A stretch of 64,000 bases of DNA from Pyrobaculum oguniense TE7. GTDB lineage: Archaea; Thermoproteota; Thermoprotei; Thermoproteales; Thermoproteaceae. The position numbers and the translations under genes are program-made. The notes under the pieces were generated by a model. That model was not told where the DNA came from and made no database searches. It saw only the letters and a list, made by a program, of their open reading frames with translations. The stretch covers positions 1,025,233-1,089,232 of the forward strand of contig CP003316.1 in NCBI GenBank assembly GCA_000247545.1. The letters are read 5' to 3'. Shown in pieces: positions 1 through 8,954 of this stretch (positions are counted from its first letter, which is position 1; every line of letters starts with the position of its first letter).

Positions 1-2
1 AG

Positions 3-812
3 AGGATATACTTCGAACTAGGGGCGGAGATAGACACTGGATACCTAACCATCCCCGGACCTGGATTTACCGTCCAAGCAGATAGAAGCGATTGGACAAT
101 ATTCAAGTACAGTTGCCGATACATAAATGCTAATTTCACCACCACCCCGGGGGAGTGTTCGCAGTATGTGCCAAAAGACGGCTCAACCCGCAGATGGGAG
201 GTGCCCAGCTTCGACAAGGACGTCATTTTAGCCACGGGCACTTATGGGAGGTACAAAGTCGGCGTGTACGAGTACAAGTACTGCGAGTGCCCCACCTCTG
301 ACGGCTACACGTGTACATACGGTGTTTGGCGGTGCATCACCAAGTCGACGCATAGAATCCACTGGATTGCGCCGGAGCTCAACCCGGATACACAAGCGTG
401 GTACCCCTATTCGATAATCGACGACAGCAGAAGCAGATACTGGGACGCGTGGGTGAGAATATTACAACAGAAATACGACGTCATCTTCGACAGCAAACTC
501 TCAAAGGATCAGTATTACACAAACAGCCTTGCCGCCTTGTCGTACACCGCCGGTAATGTGCTTTATTTCGCCTTTGGACTCCCCCTCAGAGTCTTCGGGC
601 TAGGAGTATCGGCAGGCACATCCTACGACAGAACTGCCTACGTATCAGTAGACCACGTAGCAAGGGCCGGGAAATGCGCATATGTGAAGCTCAGAAGGTA
701 CTATACGCCACAGCTCTATTTAGAACCCGGCGTCACGCACACTTGGCAAAAAAGCGAGTTGGTGCAGCCTATAGCGCCTGCATATTGGCCATATTCCCTT
801 CCATGTGGATAG
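3..812 (+). CDS. 5'-truncated CDS, aromatic-rich probable extracellular protein
   Basis: The frame is open from the left edge of the window to a TAG, giving 269 visible codons; the true start lies outside. The product is unusually rich in Tyr and Trp and has scattered Cys (for example CECP and SDGYTC), which resembles secreted or virus-encoded archaeal proteins more than cytosolic enzymes. A GTG inside the frame at 168 would give 214 residues, but the coding look continues upstream of it without a break, so I treat the gene as truncated. A T6 run follows the stop directly. I recognise no family and give no function. Confidence 0.75.
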   Translation, partial: RIYFELGAEIDTGYLTIPGPGFTVQADRSDWTIFKYSCRYINANFTTTPGECSQYVPKDGSTRRWEVPSFDKDVILATGTYGRYKVGVYEYKYCECPTSDGYTCTYGVWRCITKSTHRIHWIAPELNPDTQAWYPYSIIDDSRSRYWDAWVRILQQKYDVIFDSKLSKDQYYTNSLAALSYTAGNVLYFAFGLPLRVFGLGVSAGTSYDRTAYVSVDHVARAGKCAYVKLRRYYTPQLYLEPGVTHTWQKSELVQPIAPAYWPYSLPCG

Positions 813-814
813 CG

Positions 815-820
815 TTTTTT
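815..820 (+). terminator. T6 run after the stop codon
   Basis: Six consecutive T lie three bases after the preceding stop, the usual oligo-T form of archaeal intrinsic terminators. A second T/A stretch (GTTTTAAC) follows at once and could instead be the TATA element of the next small frame. Confidence 0.45.
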
Positions 821-841
821 CGTTTTAACCCCACCTAAAGC

Positions 842-955
842 ATGCCAAAACTCTTTTCTAATTACAAGCACGAGGTAAAGGAGTTTGATCCTCTTGCCTC
901 GCGCATTGCCGATGTTGCATCAACAAACGCTGTACAGCCCCCCGCATTTGGCTGA
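842..955 (+). CDS. Possible 37-aa small protein
   Basis: ATG to TGA frame of 37 residues starting MPKLFSNYKHEVKEFDP, placed 17 bases after the centre of GTTTTAAC, a weak TATA element. Composition is protein-like (mixed charge, no low complexity), but there is no family match I know and it sits in a relic-rich stretch, so it may be the head of a lost gene. Confidence 0.3.
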   Translation: MPKLFSNYKHEVKEFDPLASRIADVASTNAVQPPAFG

Positions 956-976
956 GCCGAGGCAAATAGGCAGGTT

Positions 977-1145
977 ATGCGTATACACTACGTTCTAATT
1001 CCCCGATACATAGATGTCGCTCCTTCTGGGGGGCAATGATGTCTGCGATTCAATATTGATGCGTGAAAACGGAGTAAACCAAGTAATTGCGGCGGAGTGC
1101 TCCACGGGGAACTACGGCGGAAACGCAGAAGTCCTCAGTAGGTGA
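977..1145 (+). pseudogene. Short frameshifted gene, G6 run
   Basis: An ATG frame (MRIHYVLIPRYIDVAPSGG) stops at TGA just after a G6 run at 1028-1033. Reading one base fewer in that run continues as NDVCDSILMRENGVNQ and so on to AEVLSR and a TGA at 1143-1145, giving one plausible protein of about 55 residues. Both halves look like real protein, so a one-base change in the homopolymer is the simplest account; a sequencing error is equally possible. Function unknown. Confidence 0.35.
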
Positions 1146-1209
1146 ATCGCCGCGGCCCTCGGGCGCCGCTAAACGTTATGGAGAGCTAAAGATGAGAAAT
1201 ACCTCAACG

Positions 1210-1944
1210 CTAAAGCATCACTAGCTTCTTCAAGATGTCGCCTCTGTCTATCCTCGCGCCGCCGAATTTAGAGGCTATTAGGAAAATCCTCCCCCCGACC
1301 TCCACGCCTGTGAGGTCTAGCCTCTCGCCTGTGGACTCGACTATGTGGATATCCCCCTCGGTATTCGCGCCGGGGAGCTCCACGTCTCCCTTGGAGTTGC
1401 TTATGGCGATGGAGTAGGCGCGGGCCCCAGCCGAGATGCGCCCCGCGATTTTGTACAAAACAGCCTCGCCGGCCAGCTGGGCCGCCGCGAGGGACACGCC
1501 GCCTTTTACCTCACCTACGTATAAGTGGCCGCCCAGCTTCGCCCCGTCGGCCACCACCCGGCCCACGACGCCTTCTACCACAACGCTCTCCGCCTTCACC
1601 CCCGCCATATAGACGTCGCCTAGCACCGTGTCTATGTATATGTGCCGAAACCTGGAGCCGCCGAGCCTAACAGCCCCCCTCACGTTGTATATGTAGACGT
1701 CTACCCCCCTCGCCTCGGAGAGGTCTACGTCCCCCACCACGGTCTCCACTATTAGGGGGCCGTGTATTTTGGCCCCCCTCAGCCTCGGCGCCACGCCCGA
1801 GGCCTCGCCCCCCGGCAGGTTGCAGCCCTCACAGACCGGGTCGAAAGAGAGCCGTGCCCTGCACTTCTTGTCTCTTATGCACTGGGGGTCGTGGTATGGG
1901 CACAGCCCACTATCCAGCGCCGGCCTCCCGCAGAAACACTTCAC
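1210..1944 (-). CDS. Zinc-finger plus beta-helix-like repeat protein
   Basis: 244 residues. The N-terminus holds a Cys/His cluster (CFCG, LCPYHDPQC, KKC, PVCEGC; residues 3-45) that probably binds zinc. The rest is a run of roughly 18-22-residue units alternating Val/Ile-rich strands with Gly and Asp (such as VVGDVDLSEARGVDVYI, VLGDVYMAGVKAESVVV), as in right-handed beta-helix or pentapeptide-like folds. The start is placed at the GTG 22 bases after the centre of TTTTATTTA; a longer frame with a TTG start would run through this TATA element. It stands alone between intergenic stretches. Function unknown; a binding scaffold is an inference. Confidence 0.75.
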   Translation of the reverse strand: MKCFCGRPALDSGLCPYHDPQCIRDKKCRARLSFDPVCEGCNLPGGEASGVAPRLRGAKIHGPLIVETVVGDVDLSEARGVDVYIYNVRGAVRLGGSRFRHIYIDTVLGDVYMAGVKAESVVVEGVVGRVVADGAKLGGHLYVGEVKGGVSLAAAQLAGEAVLYKIAGRISAGARAYSIAISNSKGDVELPGANTEGDIHIVESTGERLDLTGVEVGGRIFLIASKFGGARIDRGDILKKLVML

Positions 1945-2066
1945 GTCTGGGCGAAAAGAGATAAATAAAAGCAAGTATCTACGAGTAGCAGAGCTGTGAC
2001 GAGCCGGAGTACCACCGACGGTGAGGAGAACCCGCCCCTTTTATTAAAACCCTTCCCCATCTATAC

Positions 2067-2483
2067 GTGGCTATCTACCTAATGTCGATAAAGCCGAGAT
2101 TCGGCGACGAGATCCTATCCGGCTCTAAGAGGTACGAGTTGAGGAGGCTGGTGGGCCCCCTCGTCGAGCCTGGGGACGTGGTTTACCTCTACTTCACCAG
2201 GCCTGTGTCGGCAGTGGCGGGGAGGTTCACGGCGGGGTTGGTATTCATCGTCCCGCCCGAGAACTTGGGCAGGCTCCTCGCAGAGCTGGGCGACGTGGGC
2301 ATCGGCGAGGACGACTTGAAGTACGTGGAGGGGGCGAGATACGCCATGTTGATACAAGTGAGGAATCCGGCTAGGTGCCGCGCGGCGGTAAGGCTGTCAG
2401 AAATAGGCGAGCCGCCGCCCCCCAGCTATAGAAAAGTCGCTAAAAAGACGGCAGATCTGTTGTCTGCGCTGTGCGGCGTCTAG
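2067..2483 (+). CDS. ASCH/PUA-like domain protein
   Basis: 138 residues with the ASCH hallmark at the N-terminus: MSIKPRFGDEILSGSKRYELRR, in which the K-P...I..G.K..E.R pattern forms the presumed nucleic-acid or ligand-binding face. Archaeal ASCH proteins of this size are predicted RNA-binding or regulatory proteins related to PUA domains. GTG start 23 bases after the centre of TTTATTAAAAC, so the mRNA is probably leaderless. Monocistronic. The specific ligand cannot be read from the sequence. Confidence 0.8.
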   Translation: MAIYLMSIKPRFGDEILSGSKRYELRRLVGPLVEPGDVVYLYFTRPVSAVAGRFTAGLVFIVPPENLGRLLAELGDVGIGEDDLKYVEGARYAMLIQVRNPARCRAAVRLSEIGEPPPPSYRKVAKKTADLLSALCGV

Positions 2484-2567
2484 GCCTTAAGGCTTCTGCC
2501 GCACGAGGGGACGAAGTTTCAATGATGGTATACCGCAAATTTTTTTAATTCTAGAACATTCCGAGCC

Positions 2568-3320
2568 ATGCGCCGGGCTATAGCGTTGTCGCTTGCCGTA
2601 GCCGTTGCGATAATTGCGCTGGGGCTGACCGCATTGGGCCAAATGCGACCTGCCGCGACGATCTCCACGCCGCAGGCATCTGCGCCTAACGCGACGGCCC
2701 AAACACAGCCTCCTGTTATATCGAGTATAACCCCGACCAGCACGCCGACGGCTTCGGGAATCGCCCTTGAGAAGCTCGGCGCTGGGAACTACGAGGTGAA
2801 CTACACCGTGTACCTCAAGCTGTGTGCCGGAAGTGTTTGCTTCCAGATGAGGAGCTGGGCTATATACGGCGAGGGGCCGCCGGGGAACTACACATATGGT
2901 ATTTTTGCCGGAAAGTGGCCATCTCTTGGCGAAGTTACATGGGAGATGTGGGGGGCTACAGAGGGCAACAAGTCGTATGGCATTACGAAGATGTGCATCG
3001 CAGATCTCTGCGCCAATGAGACTTTCCTCCCCGTCATCACACGGGTGACGCTCGACAAGCCCCTCGGCGAGTGCGAAGTGGTGGTGAACGGCACTAAGCT
3101 GAAGGGGGTCCTCTCTGTGAGGGCACACGAGGCGGAGTTTCTAGACATCCGGAACGGCCATATGAACGAGACGACGTGCTTCTTCAACGGCATACCGCTG
3201 AGGAGCGAAGCCAAGATAACAGGTGTAGAGGACAGGACTGCTTATGTTATAATCGAGGCTGTTTGGCTTAGGGCTTTCGACGAGGCGAGATTCCGCGAAA
3301 TTCTACAAATCGTCAAGTAG
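2568..3320 (+). CDS. Secreted protein, paralogue of the 43.9-kb gene
   Basis: 250 residues: a signal peptide or anchor (MRRAIALSLAVAVAIIALGL), a Thr/Pro/Ala-rich linker to about residue 65, then a globular domain with several N-glycosylation-type sites (NYT, NKS, NET) and Cys. The domain aligns by eye with the protein encoded from 43892 (GNYEVNYT against GSYEINYS; NYTYGIF against NYSFGKF; CEVVVNG region; ILQIVK against ILAEVK), so the two are paralogues. ATG start about 23 bases after TTTTTTAATTC. Probably membrane-tethered on the outside; function unknown. Confidence 0.75.
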   Translation: MRRAIALSLAVAVAIIALGLTALGQMRPAATISTPQASAPNATAQTQPPVISSITPTSTPTASGIALEKLGAGNYEVNYTVYLKLCAGSVCFQMRSWAIYGEGPPGNYTYGIFAGKWPSLGEVTWEMWGATEGNKSYGITKMCIADLCANETFLPVITRVTLDKPLGECEVVVNGTKLKGVLSVRAHEAEFLDIRNGHMNETTCFFNGIPLRSEAKITGVEDRTAYVIIEAVWLRAFDEARFREILQIVK

Positions 3321-3426
3321 CCTCCTCTACAGCCAAGCTAACACCCCCCTTTCCCCCGCTGTAGTTTAGGCCCGTATTACTTGCCATGTCATCAAAAAAG
3401 ATTTATGGTAGTGGGGGGGTTGGTCG

Positions 3427-3850
3427 GTGTCCACCTCTGAGAAGGCGGTATATACCCAGACGGGAGGCCCGTGCATCGGCGACTTGAAGGGCCTTGAGCC
3501 CGTGTTCGAGAAGCACGGCGTGGAGTACGCTGTGGTCTTCGGCTCCTTGGCGAAGAAGGGCTGCGGCCGGGATGTCGACCTTGCAGTGAAGTTTAGGGAG
3601 GAGAAGGGGCTTTGGGGCTTGGCGGCGCTAGTGGCGGACGTGGCCGATGCCCCTAGACTACGGCCAGGTAGACGTGGTGGACGTCGACGTAGCGCCGCCG
3701 GCATTGCTACTCTCAGTGCTGGAGGGAGTGCCGATATACAACGCAGAGCGGGCCCGGGAGGACCTCGCGTGGAGGTACATCGAGCTCCTCGACGTCGGCG
3801 AGACTTGGGAATACGCCAACCGGCGGATTAGCCCTCGGCCCCGCTCGTAG
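3427..3850 (+). pseudogene. Frameshifted MNT-type nucleotidyltransferase
   Basis: From a GTG 23 bases after a TATA-like GATTTATGG, the frame encodes the nucleotidyltransferase signature GSLAKKGCGRDVDLAV (GS then DxD-type Asp pair). After LVADVAD the frame is lost; the continuation DYGQVDVVDVDVAPPALLLS...GVPIYN, typical of the second half of this family, lies in the next frame to a TAG at 3848-3850. One extra C in the CCCC at 3650-3653 explains the break. The intact protein would be about 140 residues, an antitoxin-like MNT protein without a visible HEPN partner. Real decay or sequencing error cannot be told apart here. Confidence 0.7.
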
Positions 3851-4485
3851 CGCCCCGGCGGCGTGCAACAAGCTCATAAAGCTACAGGAACGACCTCGTG
3901 TGGACTTTCACACAGCCGCTGTCTTATTCGGCGTGGGGTTGTTGACTTGCGTGGGCCTTAACTGCCATGTTCGACGCGGGCGGCGTGTGGCTGGTGGATA
4001 TTTCTTTTATGCTGGCAGGTGCTTTTGGGTTAACCCGGAGCTACGGCAGTGGTGACATCTACAAGAACATGGTAAGGGCGTGTGCAATCGCGGACGTGGG
4101 GATGGAGCTTACACTGGGGGTTTGGTGCGGCTGGGCTGGTGGGCAGATGGGGAGGCGTAGCTTGAGAGGCTCCCCGGAGCGGAGGCCCTTCTGCCTGCCC
4201 GTGGGCTGGCCCTTCGCCTCCGCCTACTTCGACAGGTAGGCGTATCTTGCCTTCTACCAAGCCTCGGGGCTGGGGCGTTTCAAATACGCTACTCAGCTCG
4301 TCTGGTGGGAGGCCTCCTATACGCCGCGGAGATCCCCCCTACTTCGCCGGGGGTATCCTCGCGGTAATTGGCGTATTCGAGCTTAGGCCTCCTCCGGGCA
4401 ATAGGCCGCTGGGGGCAGGCCATGCAAGTCTGCAACTGCCTCAAAGCCCGGCGCCAAGCATTCTGCGGCCAGCGGCAGTGGAGGA
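3851..4485. other. Gap without a supported gene; possible decayed frame
   Basis: A 90-codon plus-strand frame (3967-4239) begins with a hydrophobic stretch (VWLVDISFMLAGAFGL) and, after its TAG, stays open with protein-like residues (AYLAFYQASGLGRFKY, then QLVWWEASYTPR) to about 4384. This looks like a relic with an in-frame stop rather than an active gene. Nothing else is convincing here. Confidence 0.25.
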
Positions 4486-5199
4486 CTAGAGCAACCGCCT
4501 GCCTCCGTCTACGGGGATCACGGCCCCGGTGACCCACCTCGCCTCGTCTGTGAGGAGCCATATCACGACATTTGCCACCTCCTCAGGCGGTACTTGCGGC
4601 GCCCCCAGCTTGACCTCGTAGCGTCGCCCGGGCTGGAAGTCCTTCGTCATGCCGCCCGGCGCCACCGCGTTTACCCTCACCCCCCTTTCGAGGAGCTCCG
4701 CGGCGAGGGCCTCAGCCGCCTTGGCGACGGCGGCTTTAGACGCCACGTAGGCCACATGCCTCGGCCATGCCTTATACGCCCCGCCCACAGAAGATACCAG
4801 CACAACGGAGGAGCCGGGGGCGAGGAGGGGGGCAAAGGCCCTCACGGCGTATATATGTGCTTTTAAGTTCTTGGAGAGCATGTCATCCAGCTCCGCCTCG
4901 CCCACCTCCTCCACGGGTTGCGACGTGTAGCCGCCGGCTGTCACCACGAGGCCGTGGACCGCGGGGAATACCTTCCTCGCCTCATCGGCGGCGGCGAGGG
5001 CTTGATCAAGCTTGGCGAAGTCCCTGGCCGATAGGTACACCTTGCCGTGTTGGGCAAGCCACTGCAACCCCGCCAGCGCCTCGGGCCTTCTGGCGAAGGC
5101 GTACACCGAGGCCCCCTCCCTAAGCGCCATGTAAGCCACGGCCGACCCCAGTCCGGGGCCGACCCCGACCACAACAACGTTTTTCTGAACAAGTCTCAT
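4486..5199 (-). CDS. Short-chain dehydrogenase/reductase (SDR)
   Basis: 237 residues of classical SDR layout: NAD(P)-binding VGVGPGLGSA (11-20), NAG-equivalent TAGG (87-90), catalytic Ser in VLVSSVGG (133-140), Tyr151 and Lys155 in the YxxxK motif, and a C-terminal PVDGG. The first Gly-rich motif has Val instead of the usual Thr. The ATG chosen is exactly 22 bases from the centre of ATTTAAAT; a longer upstream frame would cross this promoter. Divergent from the FAU-1 gene. Substrate unknown; 3-oxoacyl-ACP reductase-like enzymes are the nearest relatives by length. Confidence 0.88.
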   Translation of the reverse strand: MRLVQKNVVVVGVGPGLGSAVAYMALREGASVYAFARRPEALAGLQWLAQHGKVYLSARDFAKLDQALAAADEARKVFPAVHGLVVTAGGYTSQPVEEVGEAELDDMLSKNLKAHIYAVRAFAPLLAPGSSVVLVSSVGGAYKAWPRHVAYVASKAAVAKAAEALAAELLERGVRVNAVAPGGMTKDFQPGRRYEVKLGAPQVPPEEVANVVIWLLTDEARWVTGAVIPVDGGRRLL

Positions 5200-5307
5200 G
5201 AATATTTCGATTAGCGTATTTAAATCACCTCTCATAAGCGGAAGGAGTCGCCACCTCTCAGCCGTCTCGGTGGGTGGTTGGCTTAAAAAATTTTTCAAAA
5301 CTGGTAC

Positions 5308-6642
5308 GTGTACAAGGTAAGGATTAGGGGGATCTACGCCACGGCCTTGACTAAGCTGGCGCTGGACTGGGGCTTCAAGGTGGTGCAACCGACAGAGAAG
5401 ATTGCCCGCCGCTTCGGCCTAGAGCCCGACTTCTCGCCGCCCAACATCACCGTGAAGGACCACGAGTCTAAGACGGGGGTTGTGACGATGGGCCTATGCG
5501 AGGCGGTTGAGGCCTTTCTGTCAAAGCTTACGGAGTACGCCGACCCCATCGTGGCTAGGGCCAGGGCCCGGCTTAAGGAGGTTTTCGTGGGCAAGGCAGT
5601 GGGGGAGGCGGCTGTGGAGGGGCCAGGCGGGGAGGTCTTTGACGTGCCCCGCCGGTATGTTTTGACCCCCGGCGCAACGGGCATCTACACAGTGGTGAGG
5701 CCGCCTATCGGCCCCCTCAAGGGCGTGGCGGCCCCCGAGATCGTGGTTGAGGGGCAATACGTCGAGCTCAACACCACGGGCCGCGTCTCCTACAGCGAGC
5801 ACATACCCCCCGAGGAGGCGGTCCGGCTTAGGATCCTCGCCGAGACGAGGCTCAGGCAGTACGCCTCGATAGGCCTTAGGTTTAAGTCCTCCGCCCGCTA
5901 CGCCCCGGACGACGCCATCGCAGCGGAGGCCGAAGCGCTTTATAAGGAGATGCTTGAAATCTCAAAGGGCGGCCCCCCGGGTCAGGTGCTTAGGCGGGGG
6001 AAGTGCTTTGCGGTAGTCCTCTTCGACTCTGAGTCGAAGGCCAGGCTCGACGAGGCAAGGGCCGCCGCTGCGCCCACCGTGGGGGGCCACCACGCACTTA
6101 GGGCGCAGGGCCTTGGGAAGTGCCTAGACCTCCTCGACCACGTCGGCGGCGACGTCTACGAGAAAGCTGCCGAGTTTTTGGCGGGAGAGGCGTCGGCGGT
6201 GTACCACGTAAAGCCGTGGGGCGAGGTGGTGAAGATGCGGGCTGAGCCCGTCGGGGTGAGGGGCGGCGCCTTGGTGCTGAGGAGGCGGCTTAGGCCAGGC
6301 GGCATGCTTGACGGCATCGGCGTTAAAATAGAGAGGGGGTTCTACGCCTTGACGTGCGTCCCACGGGAGGAGGGCTACGTCGTACACACCTACTACACAG
6401 CAGAGGGGAAAGCCGTGGGGACGTACGTAAACGCCAACACGGTGCCCGAGTGGGGCCGCCGTGTTATCTACATCGACCTATTGGTGGACAAGGCCTTCGA
6501 CGGGGGAGGGGAGAGGGTGCTTGACCTGGATGAGTATGAAAAATACGCCGAGATGTTCCCACAGAGGCTGAGGGACCCCCTTAGCAGACTGCCCAAGACG
6601 CCCATATGGTGCACCGAGGAGGGCATAAAGACGATCGCCTAG
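5308..6642 (+). CDS. FAU-1 type ribonuclease/RNA-binding protein
   Basis: 444 residues matching the archaeal FAU-1 family in length and layout: an RNase E/G-like N-terminal half (opening MYKVRIRGIYATALTKLAL, with VYKxx-VRPPIGPLKG further on) and a C-terminal DUF402 domain containing YALTCVPREEGYVVHTYY and VIYIDLLVDKAFDGG. Known members bind AU-rich RNA and process rRNA precursors. GTG start 22 bases after the centre of CTTAAAAAAT, consistent with a leaderless mRNA. Divergent from the SDR gene, sharing about 100 bases of promoter region. Confidence 0.88.
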   Translation: MYKVRIRGIYATALTKLALDWGFKVVQPTEKIARRFGLEPDFSPPNITVKDHESKTGVVTMGLCEAVEAFLSKLTEYADPIVARARARLKEVFVGKAVGEAAVEGPGGEVFDVPRRYVLTPGATGIYTVVRPPIGPLKGVAAPEIVVEGQYVELNTTGRVSYSEHIPPEEAVRLRILAETRLRQYASIGLRFKSSARYAPDDAIAAEAEALYKEMLEISKGGPPGQVLRRGKCFAVVLFDSESKARLDEARAAAAPTVGGHHALRAQGLGKCLDLLDHVGGDVYEKAAEFLAGEASAVYHVKPWGEVVKMRAEPVGVRGGALVLRRRLRPGGMLDGIGVKIERGFYALTCVPREEGYVVHTYYTAEGKAVGTYVNANTVPEWGRRVIYIDLLVDKAFDGGGERVLDLDEYEKYAEMFPQRLRDPLSRLPKTPIWCTEEGIKTIA

Positions 6643-6760
6643 TGACTCGGCCTCGGCATCGTAAAGTGACGCGGGATTTGCCCATCCTCAGCGTTGTTCT
6701 CGCAACGTAAAGGCTGGTTTCATATCAACAAGATTTAAAAAAACTTTCACAGAATATAAT

Positions 6761-7117
6761 ATGTCCCAGAGAAGTGAGTTGAAAAGCGTCAAGACGTATA
6801 TGCTGGTGGCGTTGGTCTTCGCAATATTGTCACTAATCGTTTACATAATACTCGTTGCCCTCTACCTCATCGTCTCAATAGTTGCCCCGCCTGCGGCTAT
6901 TATCGGCGTTGTATTCATAGCCCTCCTCGTGGTTGACGCAATCGTGTTGATGCGCATTTACAAGATGTACACGGCCGCCAAAAACGGCGACATCTCTACC
7001 CTTAAGTCGCTCAACTCCATTGGCTGGGCGATAGTGGCGCTCCTCTTCAGCGGCTTGATACCCGGCATAATGATGCTCTTAGCCCACAGCCCCATTGAAA
7101 GACTTCAACAAGAATAA
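6761..7117 (+). CDS. Small three-helix membrane protein
   Basis: 118 residues with three hydrophobic segments (about 14-35, 40-62, 86-106) and a short basic N-terminus. No enzyme motif. The ATG lies 24 bases after the centre of the TTTAAAAAAA element, with an A/T-rich leader. Resembles DUF973-like small archaeal membrane proteins in general shape only; function unknown. Confidence 0.7.
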   Translation: MSQRSELKSVKTYMLVALVFAILSLIVYIILVALYLIVSIVAPPAAIIGVVFIALLVVDAIVLMRIYKMYTAAKNGDISTLKSLNSIGWAIVALLFSGLIPGIMMLLAHSPIERLQQE

Positions 7118-7151
7118 ACCCCTTTTCCCCCTCTTAAAACGCTGTCTTCCC

Positions 7152-8042
7152 TCAAGTCTCTAGCGCCCCCTCGGCGATTTGAGCCACCTTGGCCTCTGCT
7201 TTTATCCCCTCCTCTGCGTATGCCCTAAGCACGGCGCTTCTCACGGCGTCTGCCTCCTTTTCGTTAACAAGCGCCACCACCGCCGGGCCTGCACCAGATA
7301 TTGCCACAGCCAGCGCCCCGGCCTCCATGACGTATTTCCTCACTCTTGAGTACCCAGGTACGTGGGGCGCCCTTGCCGGTTCCACCACCTCGTCGGCCAT
7401 GCCCCTGGCCACTAGGGCAGGATCGGAGCGGGCGAAGCCGGCAACCAGCGCCGCGACGCGGGAGATTTGCTTAACGTACGTCTTGAAATCCACAGACTTG
7501 GGGAGAACCTCCCTCATTAACTTCGTCTTGTTCGGCGTCGGCGGTACGTCTGGGACCCCCACCACGAAGGTGAGGCGGGGAGAGAACTTGACAAAGTCCA
7601 GCGGGTTTAAAGACGTAATCACCACGGCGCCGCCGAGAGCTGCGCCGGCCACGTTGTCGAAGTGGGGGCTCCCAGCCGCGGCGGCCTCCCCGTGTCCTGC
7701 CGCCTCCACCACGATGCGGGGATCTACCTTCATCCCTGCCTCTCTGAGGAAGGCCGCAAGCGCCGCCACAGCAGAGGCGCCGCTACTGCCCAGCCCCCTG
7801 GCCACGGGTATGTTGTTCACCACTTCCACCTCGACGCCCCGGCAGATGCCGAGTATGTCAAAAAGCCTTACAAACGCCCTAGTCACGGTGTTGTCGCTCC
7901 CGGGGTCGAAGCCCTTGAACTTCACGTGTACGCCGCAACCGGAACCGACCGATGCGTAGGCCTCGGCGAAGTAGGCGTCGTGGGCCACTGCGACGACGTC
8001 GAAGCCCGAGCCCAAATTGGCGCTGGTGGAGGGCGCTTTCAT
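7152..8042 (-). CDS. thrB: Homoserine kinase
   Basis: 296 residues of the GHMP kinase fold. It opens with [17 protein letters not shown], the homoserine-binding start typical of ThrB, has the ATP loop [12 protein letters not shown] (residues 79-90), and the third GHMP motif [12 protein letters not shown] near the C-terminus. It phosphorylates L-homoserine for threonine synthesis. Its ATG overlaps the stop of the upstream cyclase-family gene by four bases (ATGA), so the pair is one transcript. No threonine synthase is in the window. Confidence 0.92.
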   Translation of the reverse strand: MKAPSTSANLGSGFDVVAVAHDAYFAEAYASVGSGCGVHVKFKGFDPGSDNTVTRAFVRLFDILGICRGVEVEVVNNIPVARGLGSSGASAVAALAAFLREAGMKVDPRIVVEAAGHGEAAAAGSPHFDNVAGAALGGAVVITSLNPLDFVKFSPRLTFVVGVPDVPPTPNKTKLMREVLPKSVDFKTYVKQISRVAALVAGFARSDPALVARGMADEVVEPARAPHVPGYSRVRKYVMEAGALAVAISGAGPAVVALVNEKEADAVRSAVLRAYAEEGIKAEAKVAQIAEGALET

Positions 8043-8671
8043 ATCTCGGCGACAGCCCTCACGGGGCCACCGCTCCCGCCCTCAACCTTGAGAGGTAGGC
8101 CGTAGAACTTGCCGATTTTCCCCACTAACTGGTCGAGGTTTGTGAGGTTCTCGTAGATCAACACCTCCCGTCCCAGGAGTATTTTGTGTATTTCAAAGGG
8201 GGCCCTGTCGGGGCTAGGCGAGTCTATGCCAACTGCGTTTATGCCCAACTTGGCGAGGTGCTCCGCGAGCTCCGGCGACAGCTCCGGGTACTCCATCCAC
8301 TTCTCAGTACCTGCGTACTGGTCGTAGCCTGTCCTAATCAGAACCACCCAGCCTGGGCCGAGATCTGCGCCTCTCGGCAAGGCGTTTTCAAATTCCCTCA
8401 GCCTTATTACCCCCCTGGGCGGTAGGTGTGAGAAGTCCACAGCTATGAAATTTCCAAAATACTTAGACACGTCTAGTTGGTCCAGCGTCTTGGCGCCTGG
8501 GATGAAGTGTGCCGGCGCGTCTACGTGAGTAGAGGTGTGTTCGTGAAGGAAGAGCACGTTGCTGTAGTAGCTGTGCACGTCGTATTTAGTCCACTGTATA
8601 ACAGCAGGCTTGGGGCTTCCGGGGAATACGGGCATTCCAGGCCGTAGAACCATCGTGAGATCTATATACAT
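8039..8671 (-). CDS. Cyclase-family metal hydrolase (KynB-like)
   Basis: 210 residues with the family motif [12 protein letters not shown] (residues 43-54), the metal-binding HxxxHxDxxxH pattern of kynurenine formamidase and related cyclases, followed by VVLIRTGYD and [15 protein letters not shown]. The family hydrolyses amides or lactones with a divalent metal. First gene of a two-gene minus-strand unit with thrB. TATA (CTTATATACC) about 25 bases before the ATG. A real kynurenine pathway is not indicated by neighbours, so the substrate stays open. Confidence 0.85.
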   Translation of the reverse strand: MYIDLTMVLRPGMPVFPGSPKPAVIQWTKYDVHSYYSNVLFLHEHTSTHVDAPAHFIPGAKTLDQLDVSKYFGNFIAVDFSHLPPRGVIRLREFENALPRGADLGPGWVVLIRTGYDQYAGTEKWMEYPELSPELAEHLAKLGINAVGIDSPSPDRAPFEIHKILLGREVLIYENLTNLDQLVGKIGKFYGLPLKVEGGSGGPVRAVAEI

Positions 8672-8781
8672 GTAGAGGTCAACTAGATTTGGTATATAAG
8701 CTTGAAAACGCTCTGAAAATTTTTAAACCACTCTTTACACGGTGTTGAGGAAAAGTTATATTCTTGTATTATGAAATCACT

Positions 8782-8792
8782 GTTATAAAAAT
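8782..8792 (+). promoter_or_regulatory. TATA element of the structured RNA
   Basis: GTTATAAAAAT centred at 8787, about 22-25 bases before the first paired base of the GC-rich RNA. No start codon with a good frame follows at this distance. Confidence 0.55.
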
Positions 8793-8808
8793 AGGTAAGT
8801 CTTATTAC

Positions 8809-8954
8809 AACCCGCGTCGTCTAGCCGCCCCCGGGCCTAACCCGGCCGGGCCCCGACCCGGCTGGGAACAGGGGGATAAGCCGACGGCGCTGGACGGGTC
8901 AGCCCGCCTGGCGTTGCCGGCGAAATCGGCGCCGACGGCTGGGCGGCGCGGGTT
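8809..8954 (+). ncRNA. Predicted structured non-coding RNA, class unknown
   Basis: This 146-base block is far more GC-rich than its AT-rich flanks. Its ends pair: 8809-8815 with 8948-8954 (AACCCGC/GCGGGTT), then 8824-8830 with 8941-8947 (GCCGCCC/GGGCGGC), leaving an eight-base bulge on the 5' side. Inside are a hairpin 8845-8850/8857-8862 (GCCGGG/CCCGGC), a CGGG-UCAG-CCCG hairpin at 8895-8906 and GGCG/CGCC at 8910-8913/8930-8933. A TATA box lies at the right distance before it and a T-rich run follows directly. It lacks the conserved RNase P core and the SRP helix-8 sequence I would expect. Could be a Thermoproteales-specific RNA. Confidence 0.6.

Noticed and set aside
5200-5388. N-terminal extension of the SDR to 5388
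   Set aside because: It crosses the TATA element and the promoter of the FAU-1 gene and has no similarity to the SDR fold.
7189-7959. 256-codon plus-strand frame over thrB
   Set aside because: Antisense shadow of a clear homoserine kinase; no promoter and no motif.
8809-8954. RNase P, SRP or 5S RNA
   Set aside because: The conserved RNase P core (GGAAAG and ACAGAA elements), the SRP helix-8 GGAAGG region and the 5S loop sequences are not found.
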